A DNA stretch of 64,000 bases from Mycobacterium palustre (GTDB lineage Bacteria > Actinomycetota > Actinomycetes > Mycobacteriales > Mycobacteriaceae): positions 29,307 to 93,306 of the forward strand of contig NZ_LQPJ01000099.1 of NCBI RefSeq assembly GCF_002101785.1. The letters run 5' to 3'. The position numbers were made by a program, and so were the translations under genes. The notes beneath the pieces are model-generated. The model was not told the origin of the DNA. It did no database searches and saw only the letters and a program-made list of their open reading frames with translations. Each line of letters opens with the position of its first letter. Positions within the stretch are counted from its first letter, which is position 1. This document shows, piece by piece, positions 49,800-57,650 of this stretch.

Positions 49800-51476
49800 C
49801 TACCTCACGAACGACCAGTCATTCAACATTAATCTCCCTTGTTCGCTGTCAATTTCTAATGATGCTTTCCATTCCTGCATAAGAGAAAATCCACCACACT
49901 GTATTGAGCGCCAAATTTGGAGAAGTAGGTCAGTCGGCGAAAAATAAAGAATATTAAAATAATTGCTTTCGCCATCGGTTTCTTTAGAGCCAGCGCTCCC
50001 GCCGCCAATGATTGATAGATCACCGAGCTTATACCGCGGGTTCGCTCGCTCCGGAAGTTCGTAAATCGAAGACCGCCAAATAAAAGAACGATGTTTATGG
50101 CCGTGAAGAGCCAATTGAACACCATGTCTCGCCGCCAGTCTCTGTACTCCTACCGCATCCACGGCTATGCCATAGCCACGCGAATAGCCATCAGCTTGCT
50201 CGGCGTCTTCCGTTAAGGCAAGGTGATGGTGGATAGCGAGAAGGCGTAATGCCAACGTTCGCGGATTCATCGTCCAACCCAGATCAGTTGCGACTTTATC
50301 AAAGCTTGCTGCGTCAATCTTGCCCATCCCTGCCAGGAAATCTTTCCCCGTACTAAGAGACGATGAATTTAACGCACAAATCTCCAAAGTTAGACCCGAG
50401 GGCAGTAAAAACCTTCTGCCCATGGATAGGTGGACACTAGGCTCGTGACGGAAGAGGTCCTTATAGAACTTTTTGTAATTCTCCTTCGCGGCAATTGGTG
50501 CATTGTTGACCTGGGCCCCATCTTTGTATGTATCGTCTGTGCTCCATACAATGTCATGGTTGCCGGGAATAATGACCAAATTATCTGGCCCTAGATTGAG
50601 TATACCGAGCAACAGCGATAAATTCTTTTTAGCTTCCTTGAACTCTTCTTCGCTACCCATAAACGTGAGGTCGCCGGTAACGACTACTAAGCCAACCGTC
50701 TTTCCACTCAGTGCTCGACTTATCGCTTCTACGAGGGTCGGCCTCGTTTCGTCGTCGACCTCGCTCTCAAGTCGCCACACATGTTGCGAGCGGTTTGTTC
50801 CGGGACCAGGAGCGACGAAGTGTGGATCTGTGATATGAAGCACGACATCGGAGTTACATCTCACGGGTTCTGCCGAGATCGCCCATGGGAGCGCAGGCAC
50901 ACCGAGTATCATCGACTTTCTGGAATCGGTATCGGCCGCTGGGCGTACTTTCCAAATTGTGGTGTCCATCCCTCTCAACTCTTCCGCTGAGAGAATGACT
51001 TTTCCCCTAAATTGCTCAAGCGTGACCGGAGTATAGTTCGGTAATGATGGCGCTTCCGCATAAGAATAATGGTCGAAAAATTCGATCGGATCACCGATCA
51101 TTGACAGCTTCATCCATGCACGGCTGAAGGGGCTCTTTCGATAGTAAGCCGGGATCAAATGTTCTTCGCCATCCGGTACATCTACAAGAACAGCGGACCC
51201 GTGTTCTTCATGTGGCCTTACAATTTGTACAACCGTTGCGGGCCGCACATTGTTCTTGCCGGAGTCGAATAGTCCTATTTGTTGCGATCCGCTGTCGCGA
51301 ATCGCGTTGTCTAACTCCGTCCATACTGATTGCCGACTATCTTCGGACGGCCGTTTCCACCACCCCCACCAGCATGTCCCGTTTCTTTGGATGACTTTCC
51401 GGTGTTCCTCTACCGTCGGGGCGACAAGATCCCTAAACCGAAATATGAAATCGATATTTCCCGGTTCTCCGACCAT
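49800..51476 (-). CDS. Calcineurin-like metallophosphoesterase with an unfamiliar N-terminal domain
   Basis: A 558-residue protein. Residues about 1-190 form a domain I do not recognise, with an aromatic-rich GTCWWGWWKRP near 28-38 and VVQIVRP. A metallophosphoesterase follows with its metal ligands in order: HITDPHF near 212, VVTGDLTFMG near 268, IIPGNHDIVW near 305, LAIHHHLAL near 415 and LHGHKH near 460. The start MVGEPGN is chosen by GGAGG 5 bases upstream; an ATG 12 bases earlier contains that site. It is co-transcribed with the HAD gene. A two-phosphatase operon in the cargo zone of a mobile element suggests a defence or signal-degrading role; this is inference. Confidence 0.8.
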   Translation of the reverse strand: MVGEPGNIDFIFRFRDLVAPTVEEHRKVIQRNGTCWWGWWKRPSEDSRQSVWTELDNAIRDSGSQQIGLFDSGKNNVRPATVVQIVRPHEEHGSAVLVDVPDGEEHLIPAYYRKSPFSRAWMKLSMIGDPIEFFDHYSYAEAPSLPNYTPVTLEQFRGKVILSAEELRGMDTTIWKVRPAADTDSRKSMILGVPALPWAISAEPVRCNSDVVLHITDPHFVAPGPGTNRSQHVWRLESEVDDETRPTLVEAISRALSGKTVGLVVVTGDLTFMGSEEEFKEAKKNLSLLLGILNLGPDNLVIIPGNHDIVWSTDDTYKDGAQVNNAPIAAKENYKKFYKDLFRHEPSVHLSMGRRFLLPSGLTLEICALNSSSLSTGKDFLAGMGKIDAASFDKVATDLGWTMNPRTLALRLLAIHHHLALTEDAEQADGYSRGYGIAVDAVGVQRLAARHGVQLALHGHKHRSFIWRSSIYELPERANPRYKLGDLSIIGGGSAGSKETDGESNYFNILYFSPTDLLLQIWRSIQCGGFSLMQEWKASLEIDSEQGRLMLNDWSFVR

Positions 51477-52002
51477 CGAGACCTCCATGGAACTTGCCTA
51501 TTTGATTAGATTCGTTTAATTCCCATGGCCCACTATATGATTAAGCTGCACGCCGGGTTCCGAGCGCAACCTCTCCACCTAGAGGTAAGGACCGAACGGA
51601 GTCTTGACGGCCTCCCTGCCACGGTCAGCATGCTAGTGATCCACTCCGACACGCACCAGCCAATGCGGCTAGTCCCTGTGAGAGCGTCGGTCAAGCCAGG
51701 CCTCTGATGTATGGGACTCGACCAGCGATTCGCGGCTGTCAGTTGGCGCAGCCCAAAGATTCAAGCCCCGCCGAGCCTCCCCCTGACCGGGCTTCTTTTC
51801 AGTCGGCGGTCGCCCAGGTCGCTCGACGAGTTGGACGTTGCCAGCCGCTTCGAGTCCATACTTCGATTCCCAACCGCCGTCGCACTTCCTCCGAGACACG
51901 GAGAGCAGACCTTCGGGCAGAGTCGGGCGCTACAGACCAAGAATCGACGGCGCGCCGCGCCGAAGTGCCAGGGATGCGCTCGTCCTATGCGAATCTGTCG
52001 GG
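51477..52002. other. Divergent intergenic region between the phosphatase operon and the methyltransferase
   Basis: About 520 bases without a convincing gene. Close to the phosphatase start the sequence is AT-rich (TTTGATTAGATTCGTTTAATT), a likely promoter for the leftward operon. An AAGCCC/GGGCTT stem (about 51765-51796) followed by CTTTTC could be a weak terminator. A 60-codon frame at 51525-51707 lacks a ribosome site and is not called. G+C rises sharply across the region, marking the boundary between two cargo modules of different origin. Confidence 0.4.
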
Positions 52003-53064
52003 ATGGCACCAGAAGATGATGAGGTGACTTCACCCGACATTGTCGCCAAAGCCCAAACCTTCCCCCGACTGCGCTACATGGGGTCGAAGTACCGCCTCTT
52101 GCCGCACCTCCAACGTGTCTTCGCGGAGATCGGCGGCAGCACCGCCGTCGATGCCTTCTCCGGCTCTGGTGTTGTCTCCTACTTACTCAAGGTTCAGGGC
52201 TTCGAAGTCACCGCAAACGATTTCCTCAACTTTCCCGCCGTCATTGCGGCGGCTACAGTCCAGAATTCAGCCGCTCGCCTCGAACCGGACCTGATCGACC
52301 AGATATGTGGGCCGCCAGCTGATGACCGCGACTTCATTCAATCCAAATTTGACGGGCTGTACTTCACCCCGGAGGATCGGCAGTTCCTCGACTCGGCTTG
52401 GTCGCACATCGACACGCTGCGTGGTCACCGGCAAGACCTGGCGATCGCCGCCCTGGTGCTGTCGGCGGCCCGAAAGCAACCCCGCGGAGTGTTTACCTTC
52501 ACCGACGGCACTAAATACGCCGACGGACGCCGCGACCTGCGAATGACGCTTCGCGAACACTTCCGCGAGCGCGCCGCCGATTACAACGCGACCGTATTCA
52601 GCAACGGTAGACGCAGCCGAGCGCGACGGGGCGAAGTGTTCGACATCCCCACGACTACACCGGATTTGGTTTACCTCGATCCCCCGTACGCTCCGCCAAG
52701 TGACGACAACGACTACATCAAGCGGTATCACTTCCTCGAAGGCCTAAGCGTCTACTGGCGAGGGGTCAACATCATGGAACATACGAAGACCAAGAAACTC
52801 GAAAAGCGTTTCACCCCGTTCGCCTACAAACGCACTATCGAGGATGCCCTTCTACGTTCATTCGAACACTTCGAGCAGGCGGGCGCGATTGTGCTTTCGT
52901 ACTCATCAAACGCGATTCCCGGTGCCGACCGAATTCTCGATCTATTGGGCAAAGTCAAGCCGTCGGTGCAAATAATCGCGATCGACCACAAGTACAGCTT
53001 CGGCACCCATGTCGCGGCGGCTCGGCGTGACGTCAGCGAGTATTTGTTCATCGGACGGGATTGA
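52003..53064 (+). CDS. D12-class N6-adenine DNA methyltransferase
   Basis: A 353-residue methyltransferase of the Dam/DpnM (alpha) group. RYMGSKYRLL at about 24-33 and DAFSGSGVVSYLL near 50-62 form the SAM pocket. LVYLDPPYAP near residue 225 is the catalytic DPPY motif for adenine-N6 transfer. The target recognition region lies between. The ATG at 52003 is preferred; a GTG at 52024 is an alternative. The downstream endonuclease-like gene starts within its stop (TGATG), the typical organisation of a type II restriction-modification cassette. Confidence 0.9.
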   Translation: MAPEDDEVTSPDIVAKAQTFPRLRYMGSKYRLLPHLQRVFAEIGGSTAVDAFSGSGVVSYLLKVQGFEVTANDFLNFPAVIAAATVQNSAARLEPDLIDQICGPPADDRDFIQSKFDGLYFTPEDRQFLDSAWSHIDTLRGHRQDLAIAALVLSAARKQPRGVFTFTDGTKYADGRRDLRMTLREHFRERAADYNATVFSNGRRSRARRGEVFDIPTTTPDLVYLDPPYAPPSDDNDYIKRYHFLEGLSVYWRGVNIMEHTKTKKLEKRFTPFAYKRTIEDALLRSFEHFEQAGAIVLSYSSNAIPGADRILDLLGKVKPSVQIIAIDHKYSFGTHVAAARRDVSEYLFIGRD

Positions 53065-53903
53065 TGAGTGATCCGGTTCCATTTGAAGATTACTTGGCGT
53101 CACTGGGACGACTGACAGCGCACGTAGACCCGACCGCATCGACACCCGAAGCCGAGAACATCCGCGAGGCCGTTCGAAGTCTCGATGACGTCGCCGACAT
53201 TGACGTCGCGTCTATGTCGGAATGGGCCGCAGCACACCCAGATTGGGTGTCGGTGCTGGGCTTGGTCGTCGGACTGTCTCAGGAGAAACTCAAGAATGCC
53301 CTCCGAGACAAATTTGACACATCAGGTTTCGTGACCCTCGCCCGAACGCGCCCCGCCGATCTGATCAACATGCTTGACGCAGACTTCGACTTGCTGCGCC
53401 TGCTTCGTGTGCAACAGGACCGCAAATATGGATTTGCCGACGTTTTGATTGCGCGAGCGGGCAGCCGCGTTACGGCTTTTGGCGGTCAGGCATCCGGCCG
53501 GAAGGTAGAAGACGAAATCGCCGCGATTGCGGAAGACCTCGGCCTCTCATGGGTCGCCCGATCCCGCTACACCGGACGCAACAACCGCACGGCTCCTGCC
53601 GACCTCATCATCCCAACCGAACAGAACGCATTGATCGTGGTCGCGGCCAAGGGATTCGACTCCACGGGCAGCAAACTCACCGACGCCGTTCGCGAAATCG
53701 AGGAAATGGCAGAGGTGCGGCTACCGACACAGTTCGTCTTCGCAGCCATCGACGGTATCGGCTGGAAGTCCCGTCAGGCGGACCTCAGACGCATCCACAC
53801 ACTTTGGGTCAACAGGCAGATTGACGGCATGTACACGCTCGCGAGCCTCGACCAGTTCCGTGCCGATCTAGAAGACGCTGCCCACAGACTTAGGCTGACC
53901 TGA
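53064..53903 (+). CDS. Probable type II restriction endonuclease partner of the methyltransferase
   Basis: A 279-residue protein coupled to the methyltransferase gene by a 1-base overlap. The N-terminal half is helical and acidic. The C-terminal half has a plausible PD-(D/E)xK nuclease core: a helix with EDEIAAIAEDLG, then APADLIIP (D near 180) and IVVAAKGF (K near 196), with Ala in place of the usual Glu two residues before the Lys. Gene context is the main evidence. It could instead be a specificity or accessory subunit if the missing acidic residue matters. Confidence 0.65.
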   Translation: MSDPVPFEDYLASLGRLTAHVDPTASTPEAENIREAVRSLDDVADIDVASMSEWAAAHPDWVSVLGLVVGLSQEKLKNALRDKFDTSGFVTLARTRPADLINMLDADFDLLRLLRVQQDRKYGFADVLIARAGSRVTAFGGQASGRKVEDEIAAIAEDLGLSWVARSRYTGRNNRTAPADLIIPTEQNALIVVAAKGFDSTGSKLTDAVREIEEMAEVRLPTQFVFAAIDGIGWKSRQADLRRIHTLWVNRQIDGMYTLASLDQFRADLEDAAHRLRLT

Positions 53904-54035
53904 GCCAGTCCCCTTCGCAGGCGACCCTCGCGCTGAAGTTCCCCGATGGGCAGACAAGGAGATTCCAACCACCGGGGCGGCGAGTTCAATGAGAATCTGG
54001 CCGCCCCAGGCGGATGATTCCGGCCGCTATCAGCG

Positions 54036-54332
54036 TTGTCTTTGGTGTGGGGTTTCCCGCAGGAAGGTGGACCAGGGGTGCTCTACTACTCCAACGGCGG
54101 GCCAGGACCGGCTACCAAGCTGCTGCGGGTCGACGCCCCCGGCGACGGTGACCGTGACAAGTGGCTCTTCGCTCCGGCGGAACGGTGGAACGTGAAGACC
54201 GGCGAATGGAAGTCAGATAGCTTGGCGCAGTTGGACATTCTCGGCACGGGCGACTTCTTCATGGTCGACGCGTCACAGGTTGCAGGCATCCAGCGCAAGA
54301 TGAAAGCGCGGTACGAGGTCTTCACCAGTTAA
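54036..54332 (+). CDS. Small protein of unknown function, possibly a fragment
   Basis: A 98-codon frame with protein-like composition (VWGFPQEGGPGVLYYSNGG at the start, then DKWLFAPAERWNVKTGEW). The TTG start is poor, and the frame beginning at ATG 53989 has a similar Trp-containing start (MRIWPPQADDSGRYQR) before it diverges. A frameshift near 54040 could have split one gene. A terminator hairpin follows the stop. No family recognised. Confidence 0.4.
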   Translation: MSLVWGFPQEGGPGVLYYSNGGPGPATKLLRVDAPGDGDRDKWLFAPAERWNVKTGEWKSDSLAQLDILGTGDFFMVDASQVAGIQRKMKARYEVFTS

Positions 54333-54351
54333 GGCCCCCAACCGAATTCAG

Positions 54352-54378
54352 GCCCCGGCTCCGGTCGGGGCTTTCTCT
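54352..54378 (+). terminator. Rho-independent terminator after the restriction cassette
   Basis: GCCCCG (54352-54357) pairs with CGGGGC (54366-54371) over an 8-base loop and is followed by TTTCTCT. It ends rightward transcription from the methyltransferase operon. Confidence 0.6.
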
Positions 54379-54512
54379 ATGCCCGGTTATCTCGCCAACC
54401 CTGATAACTCGTGACCACCATCTGGATTGGCGTGGTAAGCCGACCTGCGTCGGCAGGGCCTTGCGCGGGTTTCCGATTTCCCCGCTCCCGCTCAGACCTC
54501 GCGGTGCCCACA

Positions 54513-54544
54513 GTGAGCAAGGTTGCTCAGCCCCACAGAGCCGC
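54513..54544 (+). repeat. Imperfect 32-bp direct repeat, copy A
   Basis: Begins GTGAGCAAGGTTGCTCAG and differs from copy B (55220-55251) at 4 of 32 positions. It contains a GAGCA...TGCTC hairpin with a four-base loop that is preserved in both copies. The two copies flank the exported DUF4333 gene. Confidence 0.65.
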
Positions 54545-54699
54545 CGGACCCCTCGGCCGGTACCTGCCTTTATCCACCCAGGCCCCGTTAGGCCGGGAGC
54601 GTCAAGCTCCGCTGCCGGAATACAGCCCGTGAAGCTCGCTTAATGGATATGATTCGTTCCTCTCGCGCAGCTAACCCAGCGGACTGCCAGGAATGGGCC

Positions 54700-55176
54700 G
54701 TGAAGAAACTAATTGCGACCACGCTCGTCAGCACGGGCCTCATTGTGGGCGCCGGGGTTGTGGATGACCTATTCTTTGCGCCTCAAGCCCACGCCCAATG
54801 GTGCAACGACGGCACCTTTAGCCATAGCGGAGACTGTGACGCACACGAGGGCGATCTTGGCGGCCCAATCGTAGAGCCTTGCGGGCTGATTCAACTGGCG
54901 ACGCATGATCCGTGCTGGGGCCTGCCCGACCCGCCTGCTCCGCTCTTCTTCACGGGACAGCAACTGTCTCAGGACAGCAGTGCGCAGCTATCCAATGCGG
55001 CCCACAGACAGATCGTAGTCTCATGCCCTGCCGACCTTCATAGGCTCGTCGGCCAAACAGAACGCTGCACGTTCGACGATCAAGGCCGGGGATGGTGGCT
55101 CGATGCCTCAGTGGTACCCGCTGGCCCCGGTACCGTTACAACCCACTACCAAGTACAACCAGAATGGACCCCCTAA
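54700..55176 (+). CDS. Exported protein with a DUF4333-like domain
   Basis: A 158-residue secreted protein. The signal peptide VKKLIATTLVSTGLIVGAG continues to FFAPQAHA, where signal peptidase I should cut before QW. The C-terminal 75 residues match the DUF4333 plan of mycobacterial exported proteins: a ISxQL-like helix, VSCPADLHRLVGQTERCTFDD with two conserved Cys, then a strand-rich end. The GTG start follows AGGA; an ATG at 54643 would bury the signal. It lies alone, rightward, between repeats, and could be a moron-like cargo gene expressed in the host. Confidence 0.75.
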   Translation: MKKLIATTLVSTGLIVGAGVVDDLFFAPQAHAQWCNDGTFSHSGDCDAHEGDLGGPIVEPCGLIQLATHDPCWGLPDPPAPLFFTGQQLSQDSSAQLSNAAHRQIVVSCPADLHRLVGQTERCTFDDQGRGWWLDASVVPAGPGTVTTHYQVQPEWTP

Positions 55177-55219
55177 CAGGTGGCACAGGCAGGCGCTGCG
55201 TTCGTCCGGTAGGCCCGGC

Positions 55220-55251
55220 GTGAGCAAGATTGCTCAGCCCCGCGCAGCCGC
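55220..55251 (+). repeat. Imperfect 32-bp direct repeat, copy B
   Basis: Begins GTGAGCAAGATTGCTCAG; pairs with copy A at 54513-54544. The surrounding 55177-55336 has no gene. Confidence 0.65.
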
Positions 55252-55336
55252 GCAGAGCCTTCCCGGCCACTGGGACACCAGGCAAGCCGTATTCGGCCGC
55301 GAGCGGGACGCTCGGCCCCGGTGCCGGGTGCCAGGC

Positions 55337-55603
55337 TCAGGAGAACAGACCCTCGATTTCGTCGCGGCTCAAGTCCAGTGCCTCTGGATGGGCCAAACCG
55401 TGCTCGCGAGCGTCGCTGAAGGTTCGCGTCGGTGGTCGCTTAGGCCGTGCCTGCGGCTGCTGTAGCCGTTCGCCCACGACGCAGTTGGGTTCAGGCTCTC
55501 CTGGGCGGGCGAACATCGCGGCGCTGCCGCAGCGTTGCGGCGGCTCCGTCTGCGCGCCGCCGCCGGACTGCTCGATTGAATTCCTCTTGCCTGGAACGAT
55601 CAT
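55337..55603 (-). CDS. Small protein at the end of the leftward phage operon
   Basis: An 88-codon frame whose ATG overlaps the stop of the preceding gene (ATGA). It is polar, Pro/Arg-rich in the middle and ends in an acidic helix (HPEALDLSRDEIEGLFS). It is the last leftward gene of the element. No family recognised; a packaging accessory is possible from its position. Confidence 0.5.
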   Translation of the reverse strand: MIVPGKRNSIEQSGGGAQTEPPQRCGSAAMFARPGEPEPNCVVGERLQQPQARPKRPPTRTFSDAREHGLAHPEALDLSRDEIEGLFS

Positions 55604-55962
55604 GATGCGGTTCTCGACGTGCGTGGGACCAAAGTGATTGTGTCATCGGGTGTTACGACGAAAATGCGCTGACCACCTATCGGGAACGACTCAAACGGCG
55701 CATGCAGCCCCGAAGGCAGCTCCCACGACTGAGCGCGCACCGGCTCACCGGCCGCGAGCCGCTGATCAGCCAGCGCCGTCACCCGCGCCCGGTAACTCCG
55801 CTCATGCGCAGCCAACTCGTCGCCGTCGATGTCCGACAACGCCACATCCACGTCGAAACGCTCACGCTCGCAGCGCTTTTCAAGCACACGCCGATAAGCC
55901 CCCGGCGCGTGAATACTCAACTCGCCCTTCGCATTCGGCACGCCGTTACGTTCCATCGGCAT
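55600..55962 (-). CDS. Small phage protein of unknown function
   Basis: A 120-residue protein, start MPMERNGVPN placed 2 bases after the upstream stop. The middle is a charged helix (YRRVLEKRCERERFDVDVALSDIDGDELAAHERSYRARV), suggesting a coiled-coil or oligomeric DNA-packaging component. It is coupled on both sides to its neighbours. Confidence 0.6.
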   Translation of the reverse strand: MPMERNGVPNAKGELSIHAPGAYRRVLEKRCERERFDVDVALSDIDGDELAAHERSYRARVTALADQRLAAGEPVRAQSWELPSGLHAPFESFPIGGQRIFVVTPDDTITLVPRTSRTAS

Positions 55963-55964
55963 GA

Positions 55965-56321
55965 TCAGCCGCCCTTCGCCATACGCTCGCGATTCCATCG
56001 AGAATTGGCTGCGCGCTGCGCCTTCAGCGACGTAACCGACAGCGGCGGCGCAACCTCAGTCGAAATCTGTTTGAACAGCCGCGCAATCGCCTGCTCAGTC
56101 AGCCGCAACTCCGTTGCGATTTTCAACCGGGTAGAGATCGTCTGGCACGCCTCGTACGCCGCCGACAACTCTTCGCGCCGGTCAACCGCATCGCCAATCA
56201 TGCCCAACACCTCGCGCTCAGCCGCGCTCCAAACAAGGTCGCGCCCATCACGTTTCGCCGACGCCGCAAGCTCTTCATCCAGCGCCGACAGAAGCTCCTG
56301 CGCCGCAATCGTTTTCGCCAT
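55965..56321 (-). CDS. Probable small terminase-like phage protein
   Basis: A 118-residue, largely helical protein (AKTIAAQELLSALDEELAAS; EREVLGMIGDAVDRREELSAAYE; LRLTEQAIARLFKQI), with a basic C terminus SRWNRERMAKGG. This resembles small terminase-like proteins of phiRv1-type elements in size, helix pattern and place, upstream of packaging genes. The ATG at 56321 is preferred to one 27 bases earlier. The family call is from memory of gene order and is not firm. Confidence 0.5.
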   Translation of the reverse strand: MAKTIAAQELLSALDEELAASAKRDGRDLVWSAAEREVLGMIGDAVDRREELSAAYEACQTISTRLKIATELRLTEQAIARLFKQISTEVAPPLSVTSLKAQRAANSRWNRERMAKGG

Positions 56322-56857
56322 GCCAGCAGCATAGCGCGACCAGCCCATTTGCTGTAGCGGCGCGCCGGTTTGCCACAGCCCCAGCCCGATTGGTGCGGAA
56401 ATGCGTGCCGAGCCAGATCGCGTGTTTCGGCCATGTGGGCCGCCGGGGTGGGGGGAGGGGGTCTACCCCGGTGGGGGGTGGTGCTGACCTGCAGTGATGG
56501 TGACCGTCGCGGTGGGTGGCGGGAGTGGTCGTCAGCGCGTTGACCGGATGGTTCTTTGCTACGGGGGCTGCGGTCTTTGCTGTAGCGATGGTGCCCGGTG
56601 CCGGTGGATGGTGTTGTGGCCCAGAATCACTCAGCAAGTCAACTCGCGCCGAGCAGTGCGCCGGATGGTGAACCGGCCGGGGGATGGTTGGCAGTGGGGT
56701 GGATGGTGACCAGGCCAGGGATGGCCGCCCCCGTCCGGCCAAATTGGCCGGACGGGGGCAGGAGACAAGATGTCGCATCGGATGGCCGGATGGCTTGTCG
56801 ATGTCGCCGGTCGCATTCACGCAGCAATGCCGGGGTGAATCATGGTGTCGCAGTACC
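56322..56857. other. Gene-free stretch with a long palindrome
   Basis: No frame here has good composition or a ribosome site; a leftward frame of about 250 codons reads as low-complexity His/Pro/Thr and is not called. The region has many GGATGGT/GGTGGATGG units and a 33-bp palindrome at 56727-56759. It may be a control or recombination zone. Confidence 0.45.
56727..56759. repeat. Perfect 33-bp palindrome
   Basis: Arms of 16 bases (GCCCCCGTCCGGCCAA and its complement TTGGCCGGACGGGGGC) flank a single central A. No T-run follows, so it is not an ordinary terminator. The central GGCCAAATTGGCC core recurs in slightly altered form at 57801-57814. Confidence 0.8.
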
Positions 56858-57076
56858 TCACTGGGTGGCGTCGGGTGCCGTTGTGGCGCAGGGTGATTCG
56901 CCCACGCGTTGGGCAACGGCGCACACATGCTTGGCCGCGAACGCCTCCAACTCGCTGACATCACCGAATGCCTTGGCACCGCAAGCATTACAGAAGGCAC
57001 CAACAGGCCCATCCGTTGTAGTGCCTGGCGGTAAGCCATGGCGGGCCTCAGCGGGCGGCATCAGCGGGCCTGTCAT
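56858..57076 (-). CDS. Small zinc-ribbon-like phage protein
   Basis: A 72-residue frame with FCNACGAKAFGDVSELEAFAAKHVC, a C-x2-C ... H-x-C arrangement that could bind zinc. The ATG at 57076 overlaps the end of the upstream membrane-protein gene by 29 bases in another frame; an ATG at 57061 is an alternative. No family name can be given. Confidence 0.5.
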   Translation of the reverse strand: MTGPLMPPAEARHGLPPGTTTDGPVGAFCNACGAKAFGDVSELEAFAAKHVCAVAQRVGESPCATTAPDATQ

Positions 57077-57266
57077 AGATGGTCGGCCACGAAAGAGAAG
57101 GCCTGGAAGATGCACCGGCCACGGTCAGCCCGGTCGGTGTCACCCGCCATAGCACCCGGCGGCGAAAGCAGAACCCGCACTCTTTGGCCGCCCGCACAAC
57201 CTCAGTCGCCGCAAACACATTGGCCACCAACGACAGGGCCAGCACGACCGCCAGCAGCGCGCTCAT
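57048..57266 (-). CDS. Small single-pass membrane protein
   Basis: A 72-residue protein starting MSALLAVVLALSLVANVFA, one hydrophobic helix followed by a basic tail. It starts 4 bases after the upstream stop, so it belongs to the operon. Function unknown; such proteins in phage elements sometimes affect exclusion or lysis. Confidence 0.5.
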   Translation of the reverse strand: MSALLAVVLALSLVANVFAATEVVRAAKECGFCFRRRVLWRVTPTGLTVAGASSRPSLSWPTIYDRPADAAR

Positions 57267-57270
57267 CGCT

Positions 57271-57462
57271 TCAACCCCTGGTGAATTCAGGGCCGGAACC
57301 AGGCGGGCTGGCGACGTTGCCCTTCAGTGTGTCCAGGCCGCTCGCCGCGTCCGCCGCGCCGGTCGCAGACCGGTCCTGGTCGCTGCCAATCACCCGTGCC
57401 TCACCGGCACGCGCCTGCGTGGCAGCGTCCTGCGCGCCGGTAGGCTTCACGTTCTCTGCCAT
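57271..57462 (-). CDS. Small hydrophilic phage protein
   Basis: A 63-residue protein beginning MAENVKPTGAQD, low in hydrophobic residues. The start is set by GGGAG 6 bases upstream; longer frames up to 57543 have no ribosome site. Function unknown. Confidence 0.5.
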   Translation of the reverse strand: MAENVKPTGAQDAATQARAGEARVIGSDQDRSATGAADAASGLDTLKGNVASPPGSGPEFTRG

Positions 57463-57650
57463 CGTCTTCTCCCATCCCTTACGTTGTCTACCAAGGCATT
57501 CCGCGCCGGTCACGCGGTGCTCTGGGCGGCGGAGCGGGCGCACCCAGCGGCGCTAGCCGACCAGAGCGCCAAGCGGTGAGCAAGTCCTGCCCTTCGATCT
57601 GCTCCGTAAGCGGCCTGTGTGAACCCGCCGCCTTCGATTCTGCTGGCGCA

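Noticed and set aside
51525..51707. 60-codon rightward frame between the phosphatase operon and the methyltransferase
   Set aside because: No ribosome site, unclear composition and overlap with the likely promoter of the leftward operon.
56275..57039. Leftward frame of 254 codons over the gene-free stretch of the element
   Set aside because: His/Pro/Thr low-complexity composition, no ribosome site, and it crosses the 33-bp palindrome and the start of a better gene.
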